Assembly: GCA_030531555.1 (NCBI GenBank)
Contig: JAUNNI010000010.1
Location: forward strand, 1-63,801
Length of the DNA: 63,801 nucleotides
DNA from: Eubacteriales bacterium
GTDB taxonomy: Bacteria; Bacillota; Clostridia; Lachnospirales; Lachnospiraceae
Reading direction: 5' to 3'
In this document: positions 29,401-37,006 of the stretch, piece after piece
How the letters are laid out: each line of letters opens with the position of its first letter
How positions within the stretch are numbered: position 1 is the stretch's first letter
Notes under the pieces: generated by a model
Database searches by the model: none
Told to the model about the DNA's origin: nothing
Seen by the model: the letters and a program-made list of their open reading frames with translations, nothing else
Made by a program: the position numbers and the translations under genes

Positions 29401-29440
29401 GATTTTTTTCTATCTGGTCTTTTCTCGTTTGAATGTCCAT
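26414..29440 (-). CDS. Giant LicD-family protein with four tandem LicD-like units, only the last catalytically complete
   Basis: The 1008-residue protein is about four times the usual LicD length. LicD proteins transfer phosphocholine or similar phospho-groups to teichoic acids and glycans. Four units start near residues 18, 255, 482 and 722. Aligned segments are KELQIEYIVTKGILDL, KKQGIEYFVVKDLLI, KEQGIPYFATADLLIG and KEMGIGYFICAGTLLG. Only the fourth has the metal-binding PWDDDTDVGM (762-771); the corresponding places in units 1-3 read MEKDCNDYKISL, PKTNDFIWSVGL and PFGGTKSFSIGL, keeping shape but losing acidic residues. Units end with a related EI/EV-x-x-P segment. The start at 29440 is chosen because AAAGGGGAAATA precedes ATG; an upstream in-frame extension to 29563 has no ribosome site and crosses a terminator. 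Units 1-3 may be binding or scaffold modules. Confidence 0.88.
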   Translation of the reverse strand: MDIQTRKDQIEKNRFQYKLTLLKEMIEHINIICKELQIEYIVTKGILDLAGENALMEKDCNDYKISLVGNNYTKFVEELEKRYGTGKDGITFHLKEYFFCQEKYPKIVMKRSFPEEVGSKDISVSIHVEQLSYLPETKAERDDYYRKIEKGFYKSHKKIAFLNRVTELFSKGKKKTSDVSSFTSLLRKQDSILNRYSSTSYLGNMEQGVGEIFSTKDILPAQKSEFMGQEIMIPNHPDPFLWEKKDLFEKERLERKRILLQKFDELCKKQGIEYFVVKDLLISIISEGQFPKTNDFIWSVGLFRKEYDRLLALLKRKDSSQELLLMENDHEHPTFPDLVKRITLNTGDDLLQENLYIEILPYDHMTDNYEETFRFRSEIRALINRHRNNLLRDTGMKINPKERQSMEETLGLLSGKMKTYNKKDCKKVFQASTEISKSIPVNEIYPIQKKDWNGIEVSLPYNPYIWAEDKDPGYTEYLSEGKTKVLKMLDALCKEQGIPYFATADLLIGAYVYKDVIPFGGTKSFSIGLLRSDYEKLLEFLRKHGEAYGLQLNESRDMEGKYPMLTKHVTLAGRNEWLMMVRLHPYDKVPASFYTKKAFLDQIKRMNQDYEEALNFKLNTVGKYKDIYTASEIQAKREKYKSADLVKMAEELDQYAQKYNEDPNPEGYQRIAFAFSGKVATEENVSHTITLPFRDMDLVCLGDVTPWYQPMNGELSYQIETLQRENKKLLVEFDRVCKEMGIGYFICAGTLLGCMRHGGFIPWDDDTDVGMLREDYDKLLEKGPEYFGSEFFLQTRESDPNIPYVYSKLRLNNTEYFTDFTYDRDMHKGIGLDIFPFDYVPNDMKKRESLIKEVTKLSLEHNAIVRNQYPEKPVPFPPRNEEEIQIEKQEKAMIADYWKKSLKESQQAYLDKATKYNAVAKKQNLKTVASFVISYTCINIEDLLPYGRAEFAGIEVSVPKYPHALMSMQYGNYMEYPLKHQRVSHKVVKWSAGEDGSEHYKEKMSEKN

Positions 29441-29556
29441 TATTTCCCCTTTATACTCCATATTTTGTATGATTATTTTAACAAAAAAAAATTGTTTTAT
29501 AAATAGAAAAATAAGTGAACTAGCGCCGCTTTTTCCATCACAAAAACAATAAAAAA

Positions 29557-29589
29557 AGAGCATCCATGACTACCAATTCCAGATGCTCT
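29557..29589 (-). terminator. Terminator of the candidate RNA
   Basis: AGAGCATC at 29582-29589 pairs with GATGCTCT at 29557-29564 on the minus strand, followed by seven T. It lies 110 bases before the LicD start codon. Confidence 0.82.
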
Positions 29590-29955
29590 CTATAAGTGAT
29601 GTTCAATTGTCATTTCCAATGGTCTATACCTCCTTTATCTTAATATCGTTTTTGTTGATGACTTATGTTTTTGTTGGAGTGTACCCCTGATTTCATATTA
29701 TAAAATATTAAGAACTTTCTGTTAAGTATCTGCATTCCCTGCATCTTCTACGAAGGTTATGTCAAATCTACGGAATTCTTAAAATCTTATAAAACTTTCC
29801 AATGACGAGTTATCGTGTTACAAATCCTATGAATTCTCTTAAAATTACTTTGTTATTCGTTACCGATTCTTTTGATACATATCATGAGTAGTTCAAATAT
29901 GATAATCTACTCTATTCTCGTTCGATCAACTAGTTTATTTTAATGAATTCGAAGC

Positions 29956-29998
29956 TTAAGTTTTTTTCGGACCGTACCTCCTGATTCTTAGTATCGTT
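29956..29998 (-). repeat. Direct repeat unit within the candidate RNA (copy 1)
   Basis: On the minus strand the unit reads GATACTAAGAATC-AGGAGGTACGGTCC-GAAAAAAACTTAAG. It matches copy 2 (30010-30051) at nearly every position apart from one inserted A and a few substitutions. Weaker versions occur around 29664-29700 and 29620-29650. Confidence 0.8.
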
Positions 29999-30009
29999 TC
30001 GAGTCCTAG

Positions 30010-30051
30010 TTTAAGTTTTTGTTGGACCGTACCTCCGATTCTTAGTATTGT
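30010..30051 (-). repeat. Direct repeat unit within the candidate RNA (copy 2)
   Basis: On the minus strand the unit reads AATACTAAGAATC-GGAGGTACGGTCC-AACAAAAACTTAAA. It is spaced 54 bases from copy 1. The shared GGAGGTACGGTCC core can fold GGA...TCC or expose a GGA motif. Confidence 0.8.
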
Positions 30052-30093
30052 TTTAAGAAAGCACTTCTAAAATGTTTTCTTGTTTATGTCTGT

Positions 30094-30122
30094 ATTATAA
30101 GATCTTTCTTTTGATTTGTCAA
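30094..30122 (-). promoter_or_regulatory. Perfect consensus sigma-70 promoter of the candidate RNA
   Basis: On the minus strand TTGACA (30117-30122), 17 bases, then TATAAT (30094-30099). No other promoter seen in this window matches the consensus at all positions, implying strong expression. Predicted start is near 30087. Confidence 0.88.
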
Positions 30123-30282
30123 TAATATTTTCATATTTTTTATTAATTTTCTTTATATTTATCTCATTTTCGATATTTTAATTATTTAATTGTATTTAAT
30201 TAATATTATATTCTGACAATTCAACAATTTATTGGACTTATTTGCATATTCATTAACTATTTGTGTTTATTGTATGTGCATT

Positions 30283-30810
30283 TTATTCTCCTCGAATTCG
30301 AAACTTCTTCCGGATTTCATCTCTCCCCCAAAGTTCCACATCATTTTGCCTTGCCAGATTTCTCGCACTTTTTGTAAAATATCGATTCGTCACTACCATC
30401 GCTCGATCTGCCTCATAATAAGCAATTGCAGCCACCGCTTCCTGGACAGCAGAAATCCCAATGTTTCTCTCGTAACGTTTGGCCTGAACAACTATCTTCT
30501 CCCCACGTTTTTTCATAATCAGATCTGCTCCATAATCATGGCTGATTTCCGTCGTCTTCACACGATAGCCCAATCTGCGGAATTGAACAATCAGATACTG
30601 CTCAAATGCTGCCCCGCTCAAACGGTCAATTCTCTTCATGGGCATATTCACATAACGACCACTCCAAACACTTCGCAAGAACAGGATACAAAAAATCGCA
30701 CATGCCATGGCAAAACATGCTGTATACTCTATATTTCCGTTACAGTAATACCAATAACCTCCACAGTACATGGCAAGTGCTGCCAGCAATTCTAAAAGCC
30801 AGATCATCAA
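30283..30810 (-). CDS. Membrane-anchored Mrr-type restriction endonuclease-like protein
   Basis: A 175-residue protein with two N-terminal membrane segments (about 4-22 and 28-48) and a cytoplasmic PD-(D/E)xK nuclease domain of the Mrr_cat type. Catalytic residues are visible: Asp in DYGADLIM (near residue 92) and QAK in VVQAKRY (near 108), followed by the conserved GISAVQEAVAA and VVTNRYFTKSA. Small membrane-bound Mrr-like proteins of this layout are widespread in Firmicutes and mostly uncharacterised; no methyltransferase partner is present here. It lies 160 bases upstream of the candidate RNA promoter, on the same strand. The start has only a weak ribosome site. Confidence 0.8.
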   Translation of the reverse strand: MMIWLLELLAALAMYCGGYWYYCNGNIEYTACFAMACAIFCILFLRSVWSGRYVNMPMKRIDRLSGAAFEQYLIVQFRRLGYRVKTTEISHDYGADLIMKKRGEKIVVQAKRYERNIGISAVQEAVAAIAYYEADRAMVVTNRYFTKSARNLARQNDVELWGRDEIRKKFRIRGE

Positions 30811-30986
30811 TGTCTCACCTTCTTCCCTGTCATTTTTTCTTAGAATTATTCTCTTTATTTTTCTTCATTTCATAATACAGCAAGAACGTATGTTTGTCTA
30901 TATGTTTTTGCGTTTTCCAGAACATTTGACAAGGGAAACTGTACAAAAAAAGCCCTTTAATTCTTTGCAAATGACGGTTTATCACA

Positions 30987-31015
30987 TTGACCTTTTCCCT
31001 AAAATTTCCTATGAT
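30987..31015 (+). promoter_or_regulatory. Sigma-70-type promoter of the methionine-salvage fusion gene
   Basis: TTGACC (30987-30992), 17-base spacer, TATGAT (31010-31015). This leaves a leader of about 85 bases before ATG 31108; no SAM riboswitch is recognisable in it. Confidence 0.7.
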
Positions 31016-31107
31016 AAAATTAGGTAGAATCTGCATTGTAGAAGTTGCCTATGATACAGATAAAAGCAACATTCCCATGAAAACAGATGACCTGGGGAGG
31101 GATCTAC

Positions 31108-33471
31108 ATGTCTTTATTTGATAAATATTTTTTAATGAAAGAAGAAGATGTTATCGTCTATGTTCAGGAAAAAACTTCCTTCTTCCCAAAAGATGCAGAA
31201 TTATCCTGCAAGGAAATCGGCGATGGCAATCTGAATTATGTTTTTCGTATCGTGGATGCAAAAACAAACCGTTCCCTGATTGTAAAACAGGCGGGCGATC
31301 AGCTTCGTATTTCTGATGAAATGACCTTAACCCGTGACCGCGGCAGAATCGAAGCAAATATTTTGAAACTGCAAGGTAAGCTTTGTCCCGGATTGGTGCC
31401 AGAAGTTTTCCTTTATGATGGCATCATGTCCGCCATCATCATGGAAGATATGATTGGTCATACCATGATGCGTACTGGTCTTGTAAACCACGAAATCTAC
31501 CCTGCTTTTGCAGATCAGATTACCACTTTCCTTGCAAATACCCTGCTTCTGACTTCCGACGTAGTCATGGATCACCAGCAGAAGAAGGAACTGACTCGCG
31601 AATTTATCAATCCAGAACTTTGTGATATCACTGAGAATCTGGTATTCGGGGAACCGCTCCTCGACTATAACAAACGAAATGATTTCCTGCCGGAAATGGC
31701 AGATTTTATTGAAAAGAACATCTATAATGATGAGGAATTAAAAGCTGCTGTGGCGGATCTTAAATTTAATTTTATGAACAATGCCCAGTCTCTCATCCAC
31801 GGGGATCTTCATACCGGATCGATTTTCATCAATCAGAAACACACCTTTGTCTTTGATCCTGAATTCGCTTTCTTTGGACCAATGGGCTATGACATTGGTA
31901 ATGTACTTGCCAATCTCTTCTTTGCCTTTGCCAACGGCAATGCAACCATTGCTTCTTTGGATGAAAAGAAACATTTTTGTGGTTGGTGTCTCTGCACCAT
32001 GATGGAAGTTTTAGATCTTTTCAAAGAAAAATTCAGTAAATTATATGACGAAATGGTGACGGATCCTTCCGCCAAATCTCCACAGTTTAAGGAAGCATAT
32101 CTGAAACAGATTCTTGCGGATAGCGCAGGCTTTGCAGGAACAGAATGTATCCGTCGTGTGGTAGGAATTGCTCATAATAAAGATATTATGGTTATCGAAT
32201 CCAAAGAAAAACGCATGGAAGCAGAACGCATTCTTCTTCTCTTTGCAAAAAATCTGATTCTTCACCGAGATACTTTCCTTTCCGGCACAGACTATTATGC
32301 TGCTGCGGAAAAAGCAGTCCATGCTATAGACCCTGCAAATGAAGTAATCGGTCCAAAACGTACCATCTTAGATTATGACACCGTTGCTCTTGATGAATAC
32401 AAACATGCTTTGGTTATCATTGATCAGACCAAGCTCCCAAACCGCATCGAAATCCTCTCCCTGACTGCTCAGGAGGACATCTGGGATGCCATCTATCTTC
32501 TGAAAGTTCGAGGTGCACCAGCCATCGGTGTTGCTGCAGCGATCGGTATCTATCTGGCAGCCAGAGAAATTGAGGCAGATGATTATAATACTTTCTATGA
32601 GAAATTCAAAAAAGCTTCCGGTTATCTCAACTCTTCCCGTCCAACTGCAGTGAATCTGTCCTGGGCACTGAAGAGAATGGAACAGATTGTGATCGATTCC
32701 AAAGAACTTCCTCTTGCAGAGATCGTGGAGCTTCTCCATAAAGAAGCTCTTAAGATTCGTCAGGAAGACATCGATGTTTGCCGAAACATTGGCCGTTATG
32801 GATTAAGCCTTGTAAAACCAGGCGATGGTCTTTTGACCCATTGCAATGCTGGTCAGCTTGCCACCGTCAAATATGGTACCGCAACTGCACCAATGTATCT
32901 TGGCCATGAACAGGGCTACAATTTTAAAATTTATTGTGACGAAACCCGTCCACTATTACAAGGTGCTCGTCTCACCAGTTTTGAGCTTGCAAGCGCTGGA
33001 ATGGATGTCACTGTCCTATGTGACAATATGTCCGCTTCCCTCATGCGTGAAGGCAAAGTAAATGCCATCTTTGTGGGTTGTGACCGCGTCGCTGCCAATG
33101 GAGATGCTGCCAATAAGATTGGAACTTCCATGGTTGCATTGGCTGCCAAACGATACGGCATTCCTTTCTATGTATGTGCACCAACCTCCACCATCGACCT
33201 TTCCACTGCCACAGGTTCCGACATCGTCATCGAACAGCGCAAAGCTTCTGAAGTTACCAGCATGTGGTATAAAGAAGCCATGGTAGCGGATGGCATCGAT
33301 GCTTACAATCCAGCCTTTGACGTAACAGATCAGGATCTGATCACTGGTATCGTCACAGAATTTGGTATCGCTTACCCACCATATACCGAAAGTTTCAAAG
33401 AAATCTTTCTCCGTAAGGAAATCAAAAAAACAGTGGAAGAGATTGTTGACAATCTGGATATGGGAATCTGA
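31108..33471 (+). CDS. mtnK-mtnA: Fused methylthioribose kinase and methylthioribose-1-phosphate isomerase (MtnK-MtnA)
   Basis: The 787-residue protein joins two consecutive steps of methionine salvage. Residues 1 to about 400 are MtnK, which phosphorylates 5-methylthioribose: the kinase catalytic loop is HGDLHTGS at 231-238 and the metal site is DPEFAFFGP at 250-258. Residues about 430-787 are MtnA, which isomerises MTR-1-phosphate to methylthioribulose-1-phosphate. It shows KVRGAPAIGVAAA, the catalytic Cys in THCNAGQLAT and Asp in GCDRVAANGD. In most bacteria these are separate genes; the fusion would channel the intermediate. ATG 31108 is preferred over an in-frame ATG at 31087 because GGGGAGG lies between them. 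No other mtn gene follows; a single-gene transcript with its own promoter and terminator. Confidence 0.92.
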   Translation: MSLFDKYFLMKEEDVIVYVQEKTSFFPKDAELSCKEIGDGNLNYVFRIVDAKTNRSLIVKQAGDQLRISDEMTLTRDRGRIEANILKLQGKLCPGLVPEVFLYDGIMSAIIMEDMIGHTMMRTGLVNHEIYPAFADQITTFLANTLLLTSDVVMDHQQKKELTREFINPELCDITENLVFGEPLLDYNKRNDFLPEMADFIEKNIYNDEELKAAVADLKFNFMNNAQSLIHGDLHTGSIFINQKHTFVFDPEFAFFGPMGYDIGNVLANLFFAFANGNATIASLDEKKHFCGWCLCTMMEVLDLFKEKFSKLYDEMVTDPSAKSPQFKEAYLKQILADSAGFAGTECIRRVVGIAHNKDIMVIESKEKRMEAERILLLFAKNLILHRDTFLSGTDYYAAAEKAVHAIDPANEVIGPKRTILDYDTVALDEYKHALVIIDQTKLPNRIEILSLTAQEDIWDAIYLLKVRGAPAIGVAAAIGIYLAAREIEADDYNTFYEKFKKASGYLNSSRPTAVNLSWALKRMEQIVIDSKELPLAEIVELLHKEALKIRQEDIDVCRNIGRYGLSLVKPGDGLLTHCNAGQLATVKYGTATAPMYLGHEQGYNFKIYCDETRPLLQGARLTSFELASAGMDVTVLCDNMSASLMREGKVNAIFVGCDRVAANGDAANKIGTSMVALAAKRYGIPFYVCAPTSTIDLSTATGSDIVIEQRKASEVTSMWYKEAMVADGIDAYNPAFDVTDQDLITGIVTEFGIAYPPYTESFKEIFLRKEIKKTVEEIVDNLDMGI

Positions 33472-33512
33472 TCCATCGACGAAGATAAATACATATATTT
33501 TTCAAAAAAAAT

Positions 33513-33564
33513 GTAGGCGTCGCAGTAACAGGCATCAAACTGTAACTGCAGACGCCTTTTTTTA
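33513..33564 (+). terminator. Terminator of the MtnK-MtnA gene
   Basis: AGGCGTC-GCAGT pairs with ACTGC-A-GACGCCT, followed by a run of eight T. Confidence 0.9.
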
Positions 33565-33582
33565 TAAAAGTATAACAAACGT

Positions 33583-33613
33583 TTGACATTTACTCATATT
33601 TTAGGATTATAAT
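33583..33613 (+). promoter_or_regulatory. Probable promoter of the esterase gene
   Basis: TTGACA at 33583-33588 and TATAAT at 33608-33613 with a long 19-base spacer. GATTAT at 33605-33610 gives 16 as an alternative. Confidence 0.5.
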
Positions 33614-33672
33614 AAGATAGAAAACACTGATAGAAAAATACTGTTTTAAGTAAGATAGAAAGGATTCAACCT

Positions 33673-34905
33673 ATGAAACAAATAATTACAGGCTTTTACC
33701 AGATTCATGTTGGAAATTACGACTGGGGTGCTGCCGTAGATCGTGTCTTCCTATTTTGTGACCAGACTATTCCAGAAATTGACGACACTCTTTTTCATGT
33801 ACAGGAAAGAAAAATGGCTGGTGACGAAGAAAAGCCAAACCATGATTTATATGAAGTGATTCATGAAAGAAAAATCATTTCCATCTATTATTGTGATGAA
33901 AATGGGGAAAAAACAACGCAGCCTGGGCCAAATCTTGCTCTAGATCTGATGGTAAGTCCAACAGAAGGAAGTCCATTTGCCTGTAGTGGGAAGTTACAGC
34001 TCTTCCATTGGAGTGATCCTTATGAGCTGACCTTCTCCTATGAAGGAAATATGGAGTTATCCATTGATCCTGTCTGCAAAAAACGTATCACTGCAGCTGA
34101 TATGTTTTCTAAAAAAACAGCAATCACTTCCTCTGGTATTCCCTATGATTATGCAGAATACATTCCAAAGCAGGCAACAGATACCCTCTTTGTATGGCTC
34201 CATGGTCTGGGGGAAGGCTGTACTGAGGGAAGCGATGTTTATCTTCCAATTCTCGGAAGAAGGGGCACCAGTATGGCTTCCGACGCCTTCCAATCCACCA
34301 TTGGATCTGCGGTTGTTCTTGTTCCACAGTGCCCTACTTACTGGATGGATGCCAAAGGCGATGCTTCTAACTTTGGCAATTCTCTCATTGAGGCCGATGG
34401 AACTTCCTACTATACCGATTCTTTGGATGAATTCATCGATCAGTATGCCGCCAAAATGCAGGCAAAACATATCGTTCTGGCTGGTTGCTCCAATGGAGGT
34501 TATATGTGCCTCATGCTGGCCATAAAGCATCCGGAGAAATACGCTGCCATCGTGCCAATCTGTGAAGCCGTACCAGACTCCGCCATCTCTGATGAAACCA
34601 TCCAATCCTTAGTGAATACTCCTCTTTATTTCGTATACTCTAAAGATGATCCGATTGTTGTTCCTGAAATCCATGAGATTCCTACCATTGAACGACTGAA
34701 AAAGGCAGGCTGCAAAGACCTCCACGCTTCTGTATCTGACCATGTTTATGACACCTCTGGCTGCTATAAAGATGAAAAAGGCAACCCATATCAGTACATG
34801 GGTCACCTTTCCTGGATCTACTATGATAATAATGAGACAGATGACGGAAATGGACTTTCCGCCTGGGAATGGATCGCAAAACGCCTGGGCAAACACGAAA
34901 TGTAG
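33673..34905 (+). CDS. Alpha/beta-hydrolase, esterase/peptidase-like
   Basis: A 410-residue serine hydrolase. The N-terminal about 150 residues form a beta-rich domain, and the C-terminal domain is an alpha/beta-hydrolase. It shows the oxyanion segment VWLHGLGEGCTEGSD near 175, the nucleophile elbow GCSNGGYM near 270, the acid region YSKDDPIVVP near 318 and a probable catalytic His in SDHVYDTSG near 356. It resembles poly(3-hydroxybutyrate)-depolymerase/PHB-like peptidases (COG4099 group). No signal peptide, so it is likely cytosolic. The substrate cannot be told; it stands alone between two terminators or convergent genes. Confidence 0.82.
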   Translation: MKQIITGFYQIHVGNYDWGAAVDRVFLFCDQTIPEIDDTLFHVQERKMAGDEEKPNHDLYEVIHERKIISIYYCDENGEKTTQPGPNLALDLMVSPTEGSPFACSGKLQLFHWSDPYELTFSYEGNMELSIDPVCKKRITAADMFSKKTAITSSGIPYDYAEYIPKQATDTLFVWLHGLGEGCTEGSDVYLPILGRRGTSMASDAFQSTIGSAVVLVPQCPTYWMDAKGDASNFGNSLIEADGTSYYTDSLDEFIDQYAAKMQAKHIVLAGCSNGGYMCLMLAIKHPEKYAAIVPICEAVPDSAISDETIQSLVNTPLYFVYSKDDPIVVPEIHEIPTIERLKKAGCKDLHASVSDHVYDTSGCYKDEKGNPYQYMGHLSWIYYDNNETDDGNGLSAWEWIAKRLGKHEM

Positions 34906-34915
34906 CCTATTCTAT

Positions 34916-36481
34916 CTATGCGTTTTTGCGCCAGCCCACAGGATATTTGTTCTTTAAAAGAGTTCCAGCAAGTTTTCCAAATCCCAGTGGATATCCTTCC
35001 ACCGTAACAAGATACCATCCATTTTTTGTGGATTCTCCCTGTTCTTCTTTCTCAGCGACGATATCATCCACCGTTAGTGTCTCGCCCCGCATATAAGCCT
35101 GCAGGCGTTCATCGTCCTCTTTGAAATCAAGAACAGCGGAGAAAGTATCTTTGGATAAAGCCAAGGCAAATGGCTGAGATGGCTCAAAACGATTTTTCTT
35201 CAAATCACCAAGATAAACCCCATTTCGAAGGAAATGAACTTCCCTGCTTTCAAGGCCTGCCATTGGAACATAATAGACTTTATCCCCACGCACTTCCACG
35301 TGCGCTAAATCAATCACTTCAGCCAGTTTTCCTTTCAAAAGAGAGAGGAAGTCTTCCAAAATCTCTTTTTCTTCTCTGGATGCATTTGCAGGATTTTTTC
35401 CTGCTTTATTTTTTGTCTTCCCCTGCCCTTTTCCCGCTTTCTTGGCTGCTTTTTTCGCCTTTTTGGCCGCTTTCTTATCTGAAATATCCTGAAATTCTAT
35501 TTTTTCTGGAAATATAGTCACAAAATCTTCCTGTATATCAGAAGAAGCGCTTTCCTGGAAAAGATCGGTCTTTTTCTGTAAGAGAGCAAGAAAATGCCCC
35601 TCACCACTCATATGATGCGGCCAGATTCTGCGGGTCATGGCACAAGCCGGATCAAATATCATATCCCCATAAGAAGTCAATCCCTGAGAAAACCCTTCAT
35701 AATCTTCCATCGGAATCACTTCCATCTCCGGACGTTCTTGTAATAGCCATGTGATGGTAGACTCATTTTCCAATGGAGAGAAGGTACAGGTGGAATAAAA
35801 CATGGTTCCGCCCGGTTTTAACATGTCCGCTGCATGAAGCACGATATCTTTCTGAAGTGCAGAAAAATATTCTGGTCCTTTCTCTTCCCAGGCTTCCACC
35901 ACCATAGGATTTTTGCGAAACATTCCCTCACCGGAGCAAGGGGCATCTACCATGATCCGATCAAAAAACTCTGGAAATTTCTCAGCCAATACATGGGGTG
36001 GCTCGTTGGTAACAAAACTATTACGGATACCAAAAAGCTCCATGTTTCGAAGAAGAGCTCTCGCCCTTGCTGTATTAATATCATTGGCTACCATCAGTCC
36101 TTCTCCCTGAAGGCTGGCTGCCAAGGCCGTAGCTTTGCCACCAGGTGCTGCACAAAGGTCAAGAACACGCTCACCAGGACTTACTTTTAATCTTGAGGCC
36201 GGGGTCATGGCACTTGGCTCCTGCAGATAATAAAGACCTGCCGCATAGAAAGGATGTCTGGCAGGATTGTCATCTTTCTCATAAAAATATCCGTTGTCCA
36301 CCCAAGGAATTGGTGTCAAATGAAAAGGAGCAATTCTTTCGAATTCCTCCTTTGTAATCTTTGACGTATTCACTCGAAGTCCAAAGTGGCGACGGTCATC
36401 AAATTCTGATAGAAATGAATCATATTCATCTCCCAGAATCTCCTGCATTACAGACAGGAATCTTTCTGGTAAATCAGCCAT
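34916..36481 (-). CDS. RNA cytosine-C5 methyltransferase, NOL1/NOP2/Sun family (RsmF/RsmB-like)
   Basis: A 521-residue SAM-dependent methyltransferase probably acting on rRNA or tRNA. The SAM motif LDLCAAPGGKATALA lies near residue 105, the PC motif DAPCSGEGMFRK near 180, and the catalytic Cys in YSTCTFSPLENE near 225. A lysine/alanine-rich linker (about 345-375) leads to a C-terminal RNA-binding domain, as in RsmF. ATG 36481 follows AAAGGAG and lies just past the stop of the CBS gene, so the two are coupled; an upstream in-frame start at 36559 would overlap the CBS gene heavily and lacks support. Confidence 0.9.
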   Translation of the reverse strand: MADLPERFLSVMQEILGDEYDSFLSEFDDRRHFGLRVNTSKITKEEFERIAPFHLTPIPWVDNGYFYEKDDNPARHPFYAAGLYYLQEPSAMTPASRLKVSPGERVLDLCAAPGGKATALAASLQGEGLMVANDINTARARALLRNMELFGIRNSFVTNEPPHVLAEKFPEFFDRIMVDAPCSGEGMFRKNPMVVEAWEEKGPEYFSALQKDIVLHAADMLKPGGTMFYSTCTFSPLENESTITWLLQERPEMEVIPMEDYEGFSQGLTSYGDMIFDPACAMTRRIWPHHMSGEGHFLALLQKKTDLFQESASSDIQEDFVTIFPEKIEFQDISDKKAAKKAKKAAKKAGKGQGKTKNKAGKNPANASREEKEILEDFLSLLKGKLAEVIDLAHVEVRGDKVYYVPMAGLESREVHFLRNGVYLGDLKKNRFEPSQPFALALSKDTFSAVLDFKEDDERLQAYMRGETLTVDDIVAEKEEQGESTKNGWYLVTVEGYPLGFGKLAGTLLKNKYPVGWRKNA

Positions 36482-36482
36482 C

Positions 36483-36911
36483 TTATTCTCCTTTATTCTC
36501 GAGTTGTTCTGTTTCTTTAAGAAGTTCTGTGATAATTGCTTTTCTCGTAATAATTCCAATGAAGATATCTCTGCTGTCTACAACTGGTACATAGTTCTGA
36601 TTGACAATATACTCATTAAGTTCTGCGATATTTGCCTCGATGCTCACAGCATGATAATCCCAGCGTTTGCGAAGAGATCGAACACTGGTCTTTTTCATGG
36701 TATCTAAATCATTATGATAATCACAAGTCAATGCCCATAAAAAATCTCCCTCTGTCACAGTACCTCGATATTTTCCATCCTTATCGATAACCGGTACAGC
36801 CTGAAATCCTTTTTTACGAATGGTACGAAGCGCCTGTCCCACATTGTCTTCCTCATGGACATAAGCAACCTCGCTTTTTGGAAGCAGATAAAAAGATATA
36901 TTCATCTCCAT
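36483..36911 (-). CDS. CBS-domain pair protein
   Basis: A 142-residue protein consisting of two CBS motifs, which bind adenosyl nucleotides and act as energy sensors. The first includes ALRTIRKKGFQAVPVIDKDG (about 28-47) and the second is seen in NQNYVPVVDSRDIFIGIITRK (about 105-125). Between them lies a longer inserted helix. The start is uncertain between ATG 36911 and ATG 36905, as GGGGGG fits the second better. It is translationally coupled to the RNA methyltransferase gene, with stop and start 1 base apart. Confidence 0.88.
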   Translation of the reverse strand: MEMNISFYLLPKSEVAYVHEEDNVGQALRTIRKKGFQAVPVIDKDGKYRGTVTEGDFLWALTCDYHNDLDTMKKTSVRSLRKRWDYHAVSIEANIAELNEYIVNQNYVPVVDSRDIFIGIITRKAIITELLKETEQLENKGE

Positions 36912-37006
36912 CCCCCCTGATCTATTTTTGATAAATCTATCATATCATAGACCTGGTCCTATTTGTGGAAAAACACAAATCCTTCAGAAAATCTTAAGTT
37001 ATCCGA

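Larger units (their letters stand above)
29551..30087 (-). ncRNA. Candidate structured noncoding RNA or long regulatory leader, about 540 nt
   Basis: A perfect consensus promoter (30094-30122) faces a terminator hairpin (29557-29589, AGAGCATC/GATGCTCT plus seven T). Between them lies no convincing gene on the minus strand. The RNA contains two near-identical about 42-nt repeats plus two weaker ones around GGAGGTA-x-x-GTCC, and local hairpins GAGTAG/CTACTC, ACGA-TAAC-TCGT and CTTC-GTA-GAAG. Repeated TTTTAAGA and one TCTTAAAA near the 5' end could form long-range pairs. A 9-codon frame (TTG at 29619, behind AAAGGAGG) ends just before the terminator. It is either an independent large ornate RNA (ROOL-like in size, unproven) or an attenuator leader of the LicD gene 110 bases downstream. 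Confidence 0.6.

Noticed and set aside
29441-29563. N-terminal extension of the LicD-repeat protein up to 29563
   Set aside because: The extension has no ribosome site, begins within the terminator region of the upstream RNA and adds a composition unlike the rest; ATG 29440 has a good site.
29940-30055. CRISPR array
   Set aside because: Only two good repeat copies without regular spacers and without palindromic repeat ends; they lie inside a single promoter-terminator unit.
30232-30795. 187-codon plus-strand frame opposite the Mrr-type gene
   Set aside because: It lies almost entirely antisense to a gene with clear nuclease motifs and shows no family features or ribosome site.
30811-31107. 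SAM riboswitch before the methionine-salvage fusion
   Set aside because: The leader after the promoter is about 85 bases and shows none of the conserved SAM-aptamer blocks or a terminator.
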